From NCBI GenBank assembly GCA_051889975.1, contig JBJFDJ010000012.1:1-55667 (forward strand): a stretch of 55,667 nt of DNA. Reading direction: 5' to 3'. This document shows positions 42,170 to 49,536 of the stretch, piece after piece. The stretch comes from UBA9845 sp051889975 (GTDB taxonomy: Bacteria > Bacillota > Clostridia > Christensenellales > UBA1242). Under the pieces are notes generated by a model, which was not told the origin of the DNA, ran no database searches, and saw only the letters and a list, made by a program, of their open reading frames with translations. Within the stretch, counting starts at the first letter, position 1. Each line of letters starts with the position of its first letter. The translations under genes and the position numbers were made by a program.

Positions 42170-42537
42170 TTTATGTTGTTGATTTAGACGATACTCTTGT
42201 AAGTTCTATCACCCTAAACAATGATTTTTATAATTTTGCACTTGAAAGATATGGTTTTGATAGATTAATCACAGACGAAAGAATTACTCGTGAAAAATTA
42301 AATTTTATAAATAATACAACTCTTAAAAATATAATAAAATTAAAACAATACTACTTTATTCAAGAATGGTTGCCCTATAGAGTTGTATTAAACAAATCGC
42401 TTATAGACAAACTAAAGCTTAACAAAAAAGAAAATTGTTATCTATGGACTAAAGCAGATAAATACAGGTCGGAACCAAGGGTTACGCGTTCAAATCGTGT
42501 GTGGCGCACCAAAAAAGCAAAAAACGAACCCAGATAA
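42166..42537 (+). pseudogene. HAD-superfamily hydrolase truncated by a tRNA fragment
   Basis: The GTG at 42166 overlaps the DprA-like stop (GTGA). The N-terminus YVVDLDDTLVSS is the HAD motif I (DxDxT) with the nucleophile Asp. A helical cap-like region follows, and YLWTKAD near residue 96 resembles motif II context (hydrophobics then T/S). From 42469 the frame runs into the tRNA-Arg 3' copy and the last 22 residues are meaningless tRNA sequence. Motifs III and IV are lost, so the gene is very probably inactive. Confidence 0.8.
42469..42518 (+). repeat. tRNA-Arg 3' half, att copy 2
   Basis: Fifty bases match 37838-37887 with a single change (AAGTCG to AAATCG). The match starts exactly at the anticodon and ends after the CCA and six following bases. 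Downstream sequence is unrelated to copies 1 and 3. Confidence 0.9.
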
Positions 42538-42555
42538 TAAGTTCGTTTATTTTTT
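42521..42555 (+). terminator. Terminator after tRNA copy 2
   Basis: AAAACGAAC and GTTCGTTT pair around an 11-base loop, followed by ATTTTTTTT. Confidence 0.8.
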
Positions 42556-42752
42556 TTGTTACGAATAGTTTGTTATACAATTCAATGTATTAAATTAAAG
42601 ATAAGGTTTCAATTTTGAATTTTTTTTATTCTATTTGTATTGTATTTAATTGTATTACCTTAAATATTTAAAATTATAGTATATTAAAATATTACATTTT
42701 CTTTATCTATAAACGTTTGATTTTGTAATAAATTTATTTTAAAATAAAAATA

Positions 42753-43487
42753 ATGGAACAAACAATTTTAAAAAGTTTATATGTTGAAAGCAACAATGTT
42801 GACAAATATCCATTTAACCTGCCTATATTTAAACAAGATTTGAATATAAACTTCTCTAAACCAGTCACTTTTATAGTTGGAGAAAATGGTTCAGGTAAAA
42901 GCACTCTGCTTGAGAATCTTGCAAATTGTCTTGATTTTAATGTGTTGGGTGGAAATAAAAATCATCTTTTAAATTCAAGTGAAAATTTGGATAATTTAGA
43001 AATTTCTGATTATATGAAATTCAGTTTTTCTTATAAAATGTCAAAAGGGTTTTTCTTTCGAGCTGAAAGTTTTTTTGAGTTCGCTCAATATATTGATTAT
43101 TTGGCAAAAGATGATAGGTCAATTTACTTTGGATATGGTGGAAAATCTTTACAAAAAAGGTCGCACGGAGAATCTTTTATTGAATTGTTTGGAAAATTTA
43201 AAGATGGAATTTTTATTTTAGACGAACCCGAAGCGGCTTTGTCGCCTGAAAGACAATTGACACTTATGGCTATGACAGAAGAAAAAATTAAAAAATATAA
43301 TTGTCAATTTATAATTGCCACGCATTCGCCTATATTAATCACTTTGCCCAATGCTGAGATTTTTGAAATTGATGAGAATGGTAAAATTTGCAAAAAAGAA
43401 TATGAACAAACCAAACAATTTGATTGGTATAAACGATTTATTTCTGATCCTCAAAAATATTTAAGATATTTATTGGAAGATAAATAA
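42753..43487 (+). CDS. Small ABC/AAA-type ATPase (COG3910-like)
   Basis: The 244-residue product has Walker A VGENGSGKSTLLENLAN near residue 45, signature-like KRSHGESFIELF, Walker B GIFILDEPEAALSPERQ and the His switch IIATHSPIL. This is the layout of stand-alone SMC/ABC-like ATPases of unknown function, often annotated as predicted ATPase COG3910. No second domain is attached. TAAAAT lies 7 bases before the ATG with no ribosome binding site. It is the only gene of module 2, between two tRNA fragments. Confidence 0.85.
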   Translation: MEQTILKSLYVESNNVDKYPFNLPIFKQDLNINFSKPVTFIVGENGSGKSTLLENLANCLDFNVLGGNKNHLLNSSENLDNLEISDYMKFSFSYKMSKGFFFRAESFFEFAQYIDYLAKDDRSIYFGYGGKSLQKRSHGESFIELFGKFKDGIFILDEPEAALSPERQLTLMAMTEEKIKKYNCQFIIATHSPILITLPNAEIFEIDENGKICKKEYEQTKQFDWYKRFISDPQKYLRYLLEDK

Positions 43488-43592
43488 AAGATGTTAAATT
43501 TAATGTAAATATTGCTTAGTTTCAATAACCGATAAAAAAATAGCAAAAAACAACCAAAGATTTGAACCCACAAAAAAATTATTTTTATCGTC

Positions 43593-43734
43593 ACCAAGGG
43601 TTACGCGTTCAAGTCGTGTGTGGCGCACCAAAAAAGCCTGTAGCAGAACCGATTTTTGCGTTGAATTGTTTCTTTATTCAATGGATATTTCGGCGTTTAG
43701 TGATTGCTGATTTTCTTTTAATAAAGACAAAAAA
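43593..43734 (+). repeat. tRNA-Arg 3' half plus flank, att copy 3
   Basis: A 142-base exact copy of 37843-37984. It covers the tRNA from the anticodon stem to CCA and then 104 bases of the downstream flank. The five bases before it (TCGTC) still resemble the anticodon region. Confidence 0.95.
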
Positions 43735-43782
43735 TCGAACTTATTTAAAAGCAAAAATGTGCTTTTTTAGTTCGATTTTTTA
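43732..43782 (+). terminator. Terminator after tRNA copy 3
   Basis: AAATCGAACT and AGTTCGATTT form a 10-bp stem around a smaller inner hairpin (AAGCA/TGCTT), followed by a T run. The A and T flanks would also serve the convergent metK. Confidence 0.8.
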
Positions 43783-43870
43783 TTAAAAAATCAAACTCAC
43801 AAATCAATAAAATTATGACTTGTTTGTTTGACTTTATAGTTTTTTTTAACGCAAACATTTGTCTTGCCGG

Positions 43871-44953
43871 TTAATCTTTTATTTTCTCCCAACTAAACTC
43901 GTCCCTGCCAAAATGGCCATAGCAAGCTGTTGGTTTGTAAATTGGCTTTAACAGGTCGAGTTCTTGGATTATATTTGCAGGGCTAAAATCAAAGTTTTCT
44001 TTAACATATTTATAGATTTCTTTAAGGGGTATTTTTTCTGTGTTAAACGTATCAATGTTTATTGATATTGGCTTAGATAATCCAATGCCATACGACACTT
44101 GAATTTCGCATTTGTCAGCAAAGTTGTGAGCGACAATATTTTTTGCAACATATCGTGCATAATAAGCTCCAGACCTATCAACTTTTGTTGCATTTTTTGA
44201 GCTAAAACAGCCACCACCAACACGGCCAACTCCACCATAGGTATCAACTACAATTTTTCTTCCAACACAGCCACTGTCCCCAAACGAGCCCCAAATTGTA
44301 AATTTTCCACTTGGATTAATAATAAGCTTTGCATCTTTGGCAAGTTTTTTGTAGTCTTTTAAAACAACATCAATAACATCTTCTTTAATTAGTTTTTGTA
44401 TTTGTTCAAGTGTTATATTTTTGTCGTGTGAAAATGATATCAGTATGGTTGTGATTTTGTTTGGTTTTTCATTGTCATATTCAACCGAAACTTGGCTTTT
44501 TGCGTCAGCAAAAAAATCTTTGCGAGTTCTTCTAAATATTTCATATTGTTTCATTAGTTTGTGGGCAATGAGCACTGGCAGAGGCATAAATTCTTTTGTT
44601 TCGTTGGTGGCATAGCCATAAACCATTCCTTGGTCATTTGCTCCAATATCTTTTTTTACAACTGCCTGATTAATGTCGGGGCTTTGTGAGCTTATTTCTT
44701 TTGTAATTTTAAATTCGTTTGTGTAGCCAATTTCCTTTAAAATGTTTTTGGCAATATTGTCATAGTCAATTTTTGCTTTGGTTGTTGCTTCTCCGTATAT
44801 AAAAAGCTTGTCATTTTTTATGGCACATTCAACTGCCATTTGTGAGTTTGGGTCTTGTTTTAAGGCTTCGTCCAAAAATGCATCTGCAATAACGTCACAG
44901 GTTTTGTCAGGGTGTCCTATGTTAACACTTTCGCTTGTCAAAATTTTTTTCAT
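43871..44953 (-). CDS. metK: S-adenosylmethionine synthetase
   Basis: MetK makes SAM from methionine and ATP. Characteristic blocks are SVNIGHPDKTCDVIADAFLD, IGANDQGMVYGYATNE, SGKFTIWGSFGDSGCVGRKI, DTYGG and GGGCFSSKNATKVDRSGAYY. At 360 residues it is shorter than the usual 380-400. The Cys and Ser in GGGCFSSKN replace the common Ala and Gly (GGGAFSGKD). AAAGGAT precedes the ATG. A SAM riboswitch in the leader shows end-product control. It lies right after the accessory region, convergent to it. Confidence 0.95.
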   Translation of the reverse strand: MKKILTSESVNIGHPDKTCDVIADAFLDEALKQDPNSQMAVECAIKNDKLFIYGEATTKAKIDYDNIAKNILKEIGYTNEFKITKEISSQSPDINQAVVKKDIGANDQGMVYGYATNETKEFMPLPVLIAHKLMKQYEIFRRTRKDFFADAKSQVSVEYDNEKPNKITTILISFSHDKNITLEQIQKLIKEDVIDVVLKDYKKLAKDAKLIINPSGKFTIWGSFGDSGCVGRKIVVDTYGGVGRVGGGCFSSKNATKVDRSGAYYARYVAKNIVAHNFADKCEIQVSYGIGLSKPISINIDTFNTEKIPLKEIYKYVKENFDFSPANIIQELDLLKPIYKPTACYGHFGRDEFSWEKIKD

Positions 44954-44992
44954 AATTTTTATCCTTTATTTTTTTATTTCCATAAAGGGATT

Positions 44993-45127
44993 AAAAAATC
45001 CCATCGTCACCAATGGGATTGTTAATTTAATGTAAGTCGTCCCATCGGTCAGCCTTTAGCACCTTTTCCTTTGGATAGGTTGCTGTGCGGTCAACGGGGC
45101 TGTCCCTCGCGCACTCTTTATGGATAT
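44993..45127 (-). promoter_or_regulatory. SAM-I (S-box) riboswitch and terminator upstream of metK
   Basis: On the minus strand the leader carries AAAGAGTG, GAGGGACAGCCCC, TTGA, GCAACC, AAGGTGCTAA and then CCGATGGGA, the order of conserved SAM-I elements. P1 can form from TCCAT and ATGGGA. The terminator TCCCATTGGTGACGATGGGA is followed by a U run. CCGATGGGA can instead pair with TCCCATTGG (one G-U), giving the antiterminator. With SAM bound, P1 would hold this strand and the terminator would form, turning metK off. Confidence 0.9.
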
Positions 45128-45524
45128 AAATAATTTACACCAATATAATTAATTTGTCAATAATAATCCCTTATGTTTTTAAGATATATATATTTATCAA
45201 ATATCATTACAATAGAAAATTATAGCACTTTGTTTTATAGATTTTTTGTGCTTATGTTTGTTTGTGCAACAAAAAATATTTGCTTTTATTCAAAATTTTA
45301 TTTGCGATAAAATTTAATTTTATGCACGCTCACTTTTGAATTATTATGTGAAAACAATAACAATCAAAGTGATGTTAGCCGTTCGTTATATATCATTTTT
45401 TTAAATTAATGGAAAGAATAGAAAAATTTTTGCTAATGTGTTATATTGTAATTATAAAACGACTGGGTTTAAGCATATTAATTTTTTGCTTAACAAAACA
45501 ATTTAAAAATTTAAAGGAATGATT
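45128..45524. other. Intergenic region between metK leader and the phosphatase gene
   Basis: No gene is seen. The metK promoter must lie at the left edge and the phosphatase promoter at the right; neither has a convincing -35. AAAGGA at 45513-45518 is the ribosome binding site for the next gene. Confidence 0.5.
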
Positions 45525-46067
45525 ATGAAATTATATGTTATGCGTCATGGAACAACGGTTTGGAATGAAAAGGGAATTACGCAAGGCAGAACAAACAACA
45601 GATTGAGTAAAAATGGCAAACTGTTAACCGAAAAAGTTGCCAAGGAACTTCAAGATGTTGATTTTGATGGTATAATTACTTCACCTTTAATGCGAACTGT
45701 TCAAACTGCAAACATCATAAACAAATATCACAAGGTTAAAATTTTAAAAGACGACAATTTAATTGAAATTGACCAAGGGGATTTTACAGGCAGAAGCAAA
45801 AATAGTTTGTCAAAAAAAGAAGAAACATTAAAGAACAAACGAGCAAAAAGTGCTGGCATGGAAAGTTATGAAGAATGTTTTAAAAGGGTTAAAACATTTT
45901 TAAACACAATAAAACAAAAATACAATTTTGAAAGTGTTTTGATTGTAACCCACAATTGTGTTGCAACATTTATTGAAGATATTTTAACCAATAAAAAAGT
46001 CAATTTTAATAGCAACATTTTTTTGCGTGACTTTAAAAACGCAGAAGTTAGAAAATTTGTTATATAG
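45525..46067 (+). CDS. Histidine phosphatase (phosphoglycerate mutase-like) family protein
   Basis: The N-terminus YVMRHGTTVWNEKGITQGR contains the RHG phosphohistidine motif. FDGIITSPLMRTVQTANIIN supplies the conserved Arg, IEIDQGDFTGR a Glu, and VLIVTHNCVATFIE the second catalytic His. Length is 180 residues, typical of small phosphatases acting on sugar phosphates or nucleotides; the substrate is unknown. The ATG at 45525 is spaced properly from AAAGGA; an ATG six bases earlier is too close to it. Confidence 0.88.
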   Translation: MKLYVMRHGTTVWNEKGITQGRTNNRLSKNGKLLTEKVAKELQDVDFDGIITSPLMRTVQTANIINKYHKVKILKDDNLIEIDQGDFTGRSKNSLSKKEETLKNKRAKSAGMESYEECFKRVKTFLNTIKQKYNFESVLIVTHNCVATFIEDILTNKKVNFNSNIFLRDFKNAEVRKFVI

Positions 46068-46304
46068 GGCTTAAATTTAGTTATAATAAACCTTTGCATA
46101 TTTGCAAAATAGCAAATGCTGGGTTGTATACTTTGTTGGTGATTTTTGAATTTGCTTTTTAAAAAATGACAATAACATTTTAATTTGCAAAGTAAAATTT
46201 TTGAATTTGTTTGTTATTTTTATTTAGTTGCTATATAATATTTAAAACAAAGTGTTTAAAAACAGCACGGCAATTTAACATAAAAATTTGCAAAGGAGTT
46301 ATTT

Positions 46305-46868
46305 ATGAAATTTTTAAAATGGTTAATTAATTTTAAAAGCAGACATCACATGGACATTGAAAGATATGAAAAGGGAAAATTGTCAACAAAAATTTTTTTG
46401 ATTATTTTGATGTGTGCTTTTGTTGGTGCAACACTTGCCATTGAGTATTGGTGCATTGATGTTTTTAATACTAATATATTTTGTGGTTTTTTGGTATTAA
46501 TTTTGTTGGTTGCAATTGCCGCAGGAACAATTGAATCACTTGTTCTTTACAGTTATATTGGTTTTAGAATGTTTATTTGGGGAACAATTGAAAGTATTGC
46601 ACAAAAAATTGACGACAAAAAAGCAAAGCAAAAAAATCAAGATATTGTTTTAACAAACGAAACAAACGAAAGTGAAGATTGCAATAAAGGTGAAAACACA
46701 ATTTGCGAAAATAATGAACCAAGTTTGGCAGAAAACAACGAGCAAAACAAAAATTTAAAAAACACTCAAAAAGCACACAAGTGGATAGATTTGTTGGTTT
46801 GCATTTGTTGCATTGCACTTTGCATTGGGCTTGTTGTTGGAATGATAATGATGGTTGTTTCTCAATAA
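46305..46868 (+). CDS. Unknown membrane protein with Asn/Glu-rich cytoplasmic linker
   Basis: I do not recognise the family. The 187-residue protein has a basic N-terminal segment, two hydrophobic helices (about 28-50 and 58-85), an acidic, Asn-rich linker (ENNEPSLAENNEQNKNLKNT) and a C-terminal helix rich in Cys (VCICCIALCIGLVVGMIMMV). AAAGGAG precedes the ATG. It stands alone with its own terminator. Confidence 0.7.
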   Translation: MKFLKWLINFKSRHHMDIERYEKGKLSTKIFLIILMCAFVGATLAIEYWCIDVFNTNIFCGFLVLILLVAIAAGTIESLVLYSYIGFRMFIWGTIESIAQKIDDKKAKQKNQDIVLTNETNESEDCNKGENTICENNEPSLAENNEQNKNLKNTQKAHKWIDLLVCICCIALCIGLVVGMIMMVVSQ

Positions 46869-46872
46869 AAGA

Positions 46873-46907
46873 ATAGGCAAACACAAATGTGTGTTTGCAT
46901 TTTTTTT
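46873..46907 (+). terminator. Terminator after the membrane protein gene
   Basis: GCAAACACA pairs with TGTGTTTGC across a short loop, followed by ATTTTTTT. Confidence 0.8.
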
Positions 46908-46967
46908 AAATTGTGTTTTTTAATATTGTTTTAAATTACTTGGTGTTTTTTGTTGGCAAACTCAGTC

Positions 46968-47000
46968 GTAAAGTTTAACAAACTCATATCAGTATGTTTA
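46968..47000 (-). repeat. Dispersed intergenic repeat, copy R7 (5' part)
   Basis: The reverse complement reads TAAACATACTGATATGAGTT then TGTTAAACTTTAC, matching the first half of R1 with a few changes. Confidence 0.6.
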
Positions 47001-47105
47001 GTTTTTTGACATTTATGGACACTTGCATTGTTTTTATGCGTTTATTAAAAAATTGTTATGCCACAATGTTTGTGAGTGTTCAACTATTTTATGTGTTACT
47101 CAATA

Positions 47106-47134
47106 TTGACAAAATGACTAAAATGTAATAAAAT
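47106..47134 (+). promoter_or_regulatory. Promoter of the membrane protein/lipoprotein pair
   Basis: TTGACA and TAAAAT are separated by 17 bases, 17 bases before the ATG at 47152. AAGGAGAAAG lies between. Confidence 0.75.
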
Positions 47135-47151
47135 CAAAGCAAGGAGAAAGT

Positions 47152-48120
47152 ATGAAAAACATAATAAAATTCATCTTGCGTATGGTTGTCACTGCATGCA
47201 TTGTTGTTGGAGTTGTTTTTTTGTGCATGCACCTAACAAACAAAACCAGTGATGCAGTCCTCATTGCAAACACTTCTGCTGATTATAACATTTCAAAAAA
47301 ACTTGATGATTCTCACAAAAATTTTGCGTCAATTGTTGAACAAAACAACCAAAATGATTTTACAAACAAAGCAAGTTCAGATGTTGTTAAGGCAGTGGTT
47401 TTTGTCAGCGATGTTTTGGAAGAATATTACAATTATTACATAACTTTAACTTGCTATGAAAATGCCACTGAAAACAATTTAAAAAACAGCATTGTTGAAA
47501 AAATAGAAAAACTTAACCAAAGCATTGACAAAAGCATAAAATTTTTGTCACAAGTTAACAGCGCAAATAGTTCAAATTACACCGAAAAAAATGCTCGTAT
47601 TGTCAATTTGTTTAACTCACTTTGCAATCAAACAGAAATTTTGTTTGACACTTGCTCTTTGCTTAAACAATATGTTGGCATAGTTAACTATAATCAAATT
47701 GCCTGCACAAGCAAAACAGAAGCAGTTTTGGAAATGGCAAAAGACTATGCAAAAGTCGTTTTTGATGGTGAAATAAAGGGCAATGTTTATGCCACAAATT
47801 CAATTGATTTAATTAAAGATACAACATCAACAGGTTTTGGCAAAGTTATGCAAAAAACTTTAAATATGGGCGCCGAAGACGGCAGTTTAAGCGAAATTGA
47901 TTTTGTTTATAACTATTCAAAAATAAACACTACATATCTAACACAATTTTATTCAAAAAATTATGCTGAAAAAACAGTGTTTATATCAAATTTAGATAAC
48001 TTTATGGGCACTGCGCCAGAAGGTGAAACCGAAGAACAACTTGCTCAAAGAACGGCAAATGCCAAAAACCAACAAAAATATTTAAATAGTTTGTTATATT
48101 ATATTTCAACAACATTTTAA
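47152..48120 (+). CDS. Unknown membrane-anchored extracytoplasmic protein
   Basis: The 322-residue protein has one N-terminal transmembrane helix (FILRMVVTACIVVGVVFLCM) and a long, mostly helical, Asn/Lys/Thr-rich outer part with no motif I recognise. Helices such as SSDVVKAVVFVSDVLEEYYN suggest an alpha-helical bundle. It is followed after 9 bases by a lipoprotein of nearly the same size and style, so they likely function together. AAGGAGAAAG precedes the ATG. Confidence 0.7.
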   Translation: MKNIIKFILRMVVTACIVVGVVFLCMHLTNKTSDAVLIANTSADYNISKKLDDSHKNFASIVEQNNQNDFTNKASSDVVKAVVFVSDVLEEYYNYYITLTCYENATENNLKNSIVEKIEKLNQSIDKSIKFLSQVNSANSSNYTEKNARIVNLFNSLCNQTEILFDTCSLLKQYVGIVNYNQIACTSKTEAVLEMAKDYAKVVFDGEIKGNVYATNSIDLIKDTTSTGFGKVMQKTLNMGAEDGSLSEIDFVYNYSKINTTYLTQFYSKNYAEKTVFISNLDNFMGTAPEGETEEQLAQRTANAKNQQKYLNSLLYYISTTF

Positions 48121-48129
48121 GGAGTGATT

Positions 48130-49107
48130 ATGAAAAAAACAAGTTTAACAATTATTGCAGTTTTGCTTTTGTGCGTAATCACACTTGCAGGTTGCGCAAA
48201 AGCTGATTCTGCCAGTCTTTTGGATTGCTACAATTTATATCAACAAACTGCCCAAGATTTTAGCCAAGGCAACAACTATATATTTACAGCCGAACAAAAA
48301 GTTGATTTGTATAGTAAAACTGCATACAACACACCTGCCTACAACGCAATTCAAGCTGAGCAAGGCAGTTTTAAGTTGCTAAAAGAAGGCAATCAATATC
48401 AAGTTTTAACAAGTGTTGCACTTTCGTTTTATGATAATTATGACACTTATTTAAACACTCAAAACTTAATTAATTATGAAGATAAAGTTGAGCAATCACA
48501 AAAGACAAAATTATATCTTGCCATAAACGATTTTAAACCACTTTGCAAAGACATTGTATCAAGCAAAAGCACCCTTGTTGCACTTTGCTACGATGGTTTT
48601 GATTATAACAACATAAATGTCAACAAAAGCCTTGAAAGATTTGTTACAAGTTACAAAAATTTTTTGGGTGGCGCTTTGCAAATCAGCACTGCCTATGAAG
48701 ATATTTTCACAACTGGTATTGTTCACGATGACCCAAACAACATTTTGGCCGGCGAAGGCACACGACTTGTTGAAAGTGCAAAATTGTATCTTGCAAAATA
48801 TATTTATTTAACATATATAAAAAACCAAGATGTCTTTTATGACTGCACAAGCCAACAAACATACAACGATTTGCTTGAAATTGCAAACAGCAAATGTATA
48901 AATTTTTCAATTGAACCAACCGAAAGTGAAATTTACATTTACAACTTTATGAAAGACAAATTAAGCAACTTTAAAACAAGCCTTAACAATTATGAAACCG
49001 CCCTTCAAAACAAAGATGGCAACCAAGCATACAAAGATTATGTTGACGGCTTTGAAGATGTTGTAATTGACTTTGCAACAAGCGTTAAAGCAAACTTAAC
49101 AGCTTAA
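48130..49107 (+). CDS. Unknown lipoprotein paired with the preceding gene
   Basis: The N-terminus has a lipoprotein signal: KKTSLTIIAVLLLCVITLAG followed by Cys, a good LAGC lipobox, so the mature protein is lipid-anchored outside the membrane. The remaining 300 residues are helical and Asn/Tyr/Lys-rich, without a recognised domain. AAGGAG precedes the ATG at 48130; the in-frame GTG at 48124 overlaps that site and is rejected. The shared layout with its neighbour suggests an envelope complex; that is inference. Confidence 0.75.
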   Translation: MKKTSLTIIAVLLLCVITLAGCAKADSASLLDCYNLYQQTAQDFSQGNNYIFTAEQKVDLYSKTAYNTPAYNAIQAEQGSFKLLKEGNQYQVLTSVALSFYDNYDTYLNTQNLINYEDKVEQSQKTKLYLAINDFKPLCKDIVSSKSTLVALCYDGFDYNNINVNKSLERFVTSYKNFLGGALQISTAYEDIFTTGIVHDDPNNILAGEGTRLVESAKLYLAKYIYLTYIKNQDVFYDCTSQQTYNDLLEIANSKCINFSIEPTESEIYIYNFMKDKLSNFKTSLNNYETALQNKDGNQAYKDYVDGFEDVVIDFATSVKANLTA

Positions 49108-49536
49108 AAGTTATGCAATAGTTTTTATCTTAAATGATTTGCAAAAACAACTGCAAGCAAAAATTGCAAATAAAATAAGATTAACAAAAAAAAAATTTAC
49201 AAAATTTTGTGTTTAAAATTTTAACAATATGCAAAAAAGTGATAGCAATATCATTTTTTTGTTTTTTAAAGTAATTGATTGCAAAAATTATGTTGTGATG
49301 TTTAAAATATCAAATATAATATTTTTGTTTAAACAACAATCGTATTTTTAAGGTTTGTTTTTGATTTGGCAACCACAACGGATTATTGTGTTTTAAACAG
49401 CAGTAACACAAATTTTGCATTGCCAGAGTTAAGCCGGCAAAATTGTTTTGGCAAATTGCTAGCATAAAACAAAATATAGTGATATAATAAACAAGACATA
49501 AAACAAATATAGTGATATAAAAATAAAGGAAAAATT
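49108..49536. other. Intergenic region before gltX
   Basis: No gene, T-box or clear terminator is seen across about 430 bases. The right end contains the duplicated gltX promoter. Confidence 0.55.
49463..49529 (+). promoter_or_regulatory. Tandemly duplicated gltX promoter
   Basis: Two 33-34-base units begin CATAAAACAAA and contain TATAGTGATATAA. The first has TGATATAAT (a full extended -10); the second has TGATATAAA. The second unit runs into the AAAGGA ribosome binding site. The distal copy is probably the active promoter, giving a leader of about 45 bases. Confidence 0.75.

Larger units (their letters stand above)
37881..43592. mobile_element. tRNA-Arg-anchored accessory region, two modules, no integrase
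   Basis: The region starts at the 3' end of tRNA-Arg and ends at a displaced copy of the tRNA 3' half. A further copy inside at 42469 divides it into module 1 (about 4.6 kb: DUF1848, decayed gene, Fic, phosphoribosyltransferase remnant, DprA-like, HAD) and module 2 (about 1.1 kb: one ATPase). Each tRNA copy is followed by an intrinsic terminator. No tyrosine or serine integrase, transposase or phage gene is present. The contents are typical accessory and conflict-related genes. Confidence 0.75.

Noticed and set aside
37881..43592. Prophage
   Set aside because: No capsid, terminase, tail, lysis or integrase gene is present in the accessory region.
49108..49462. T-box riboswitch upstream of gltX
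   Set aside because: No AGGGTGGnACCGCG-like antiterminator or specifier stem was found.
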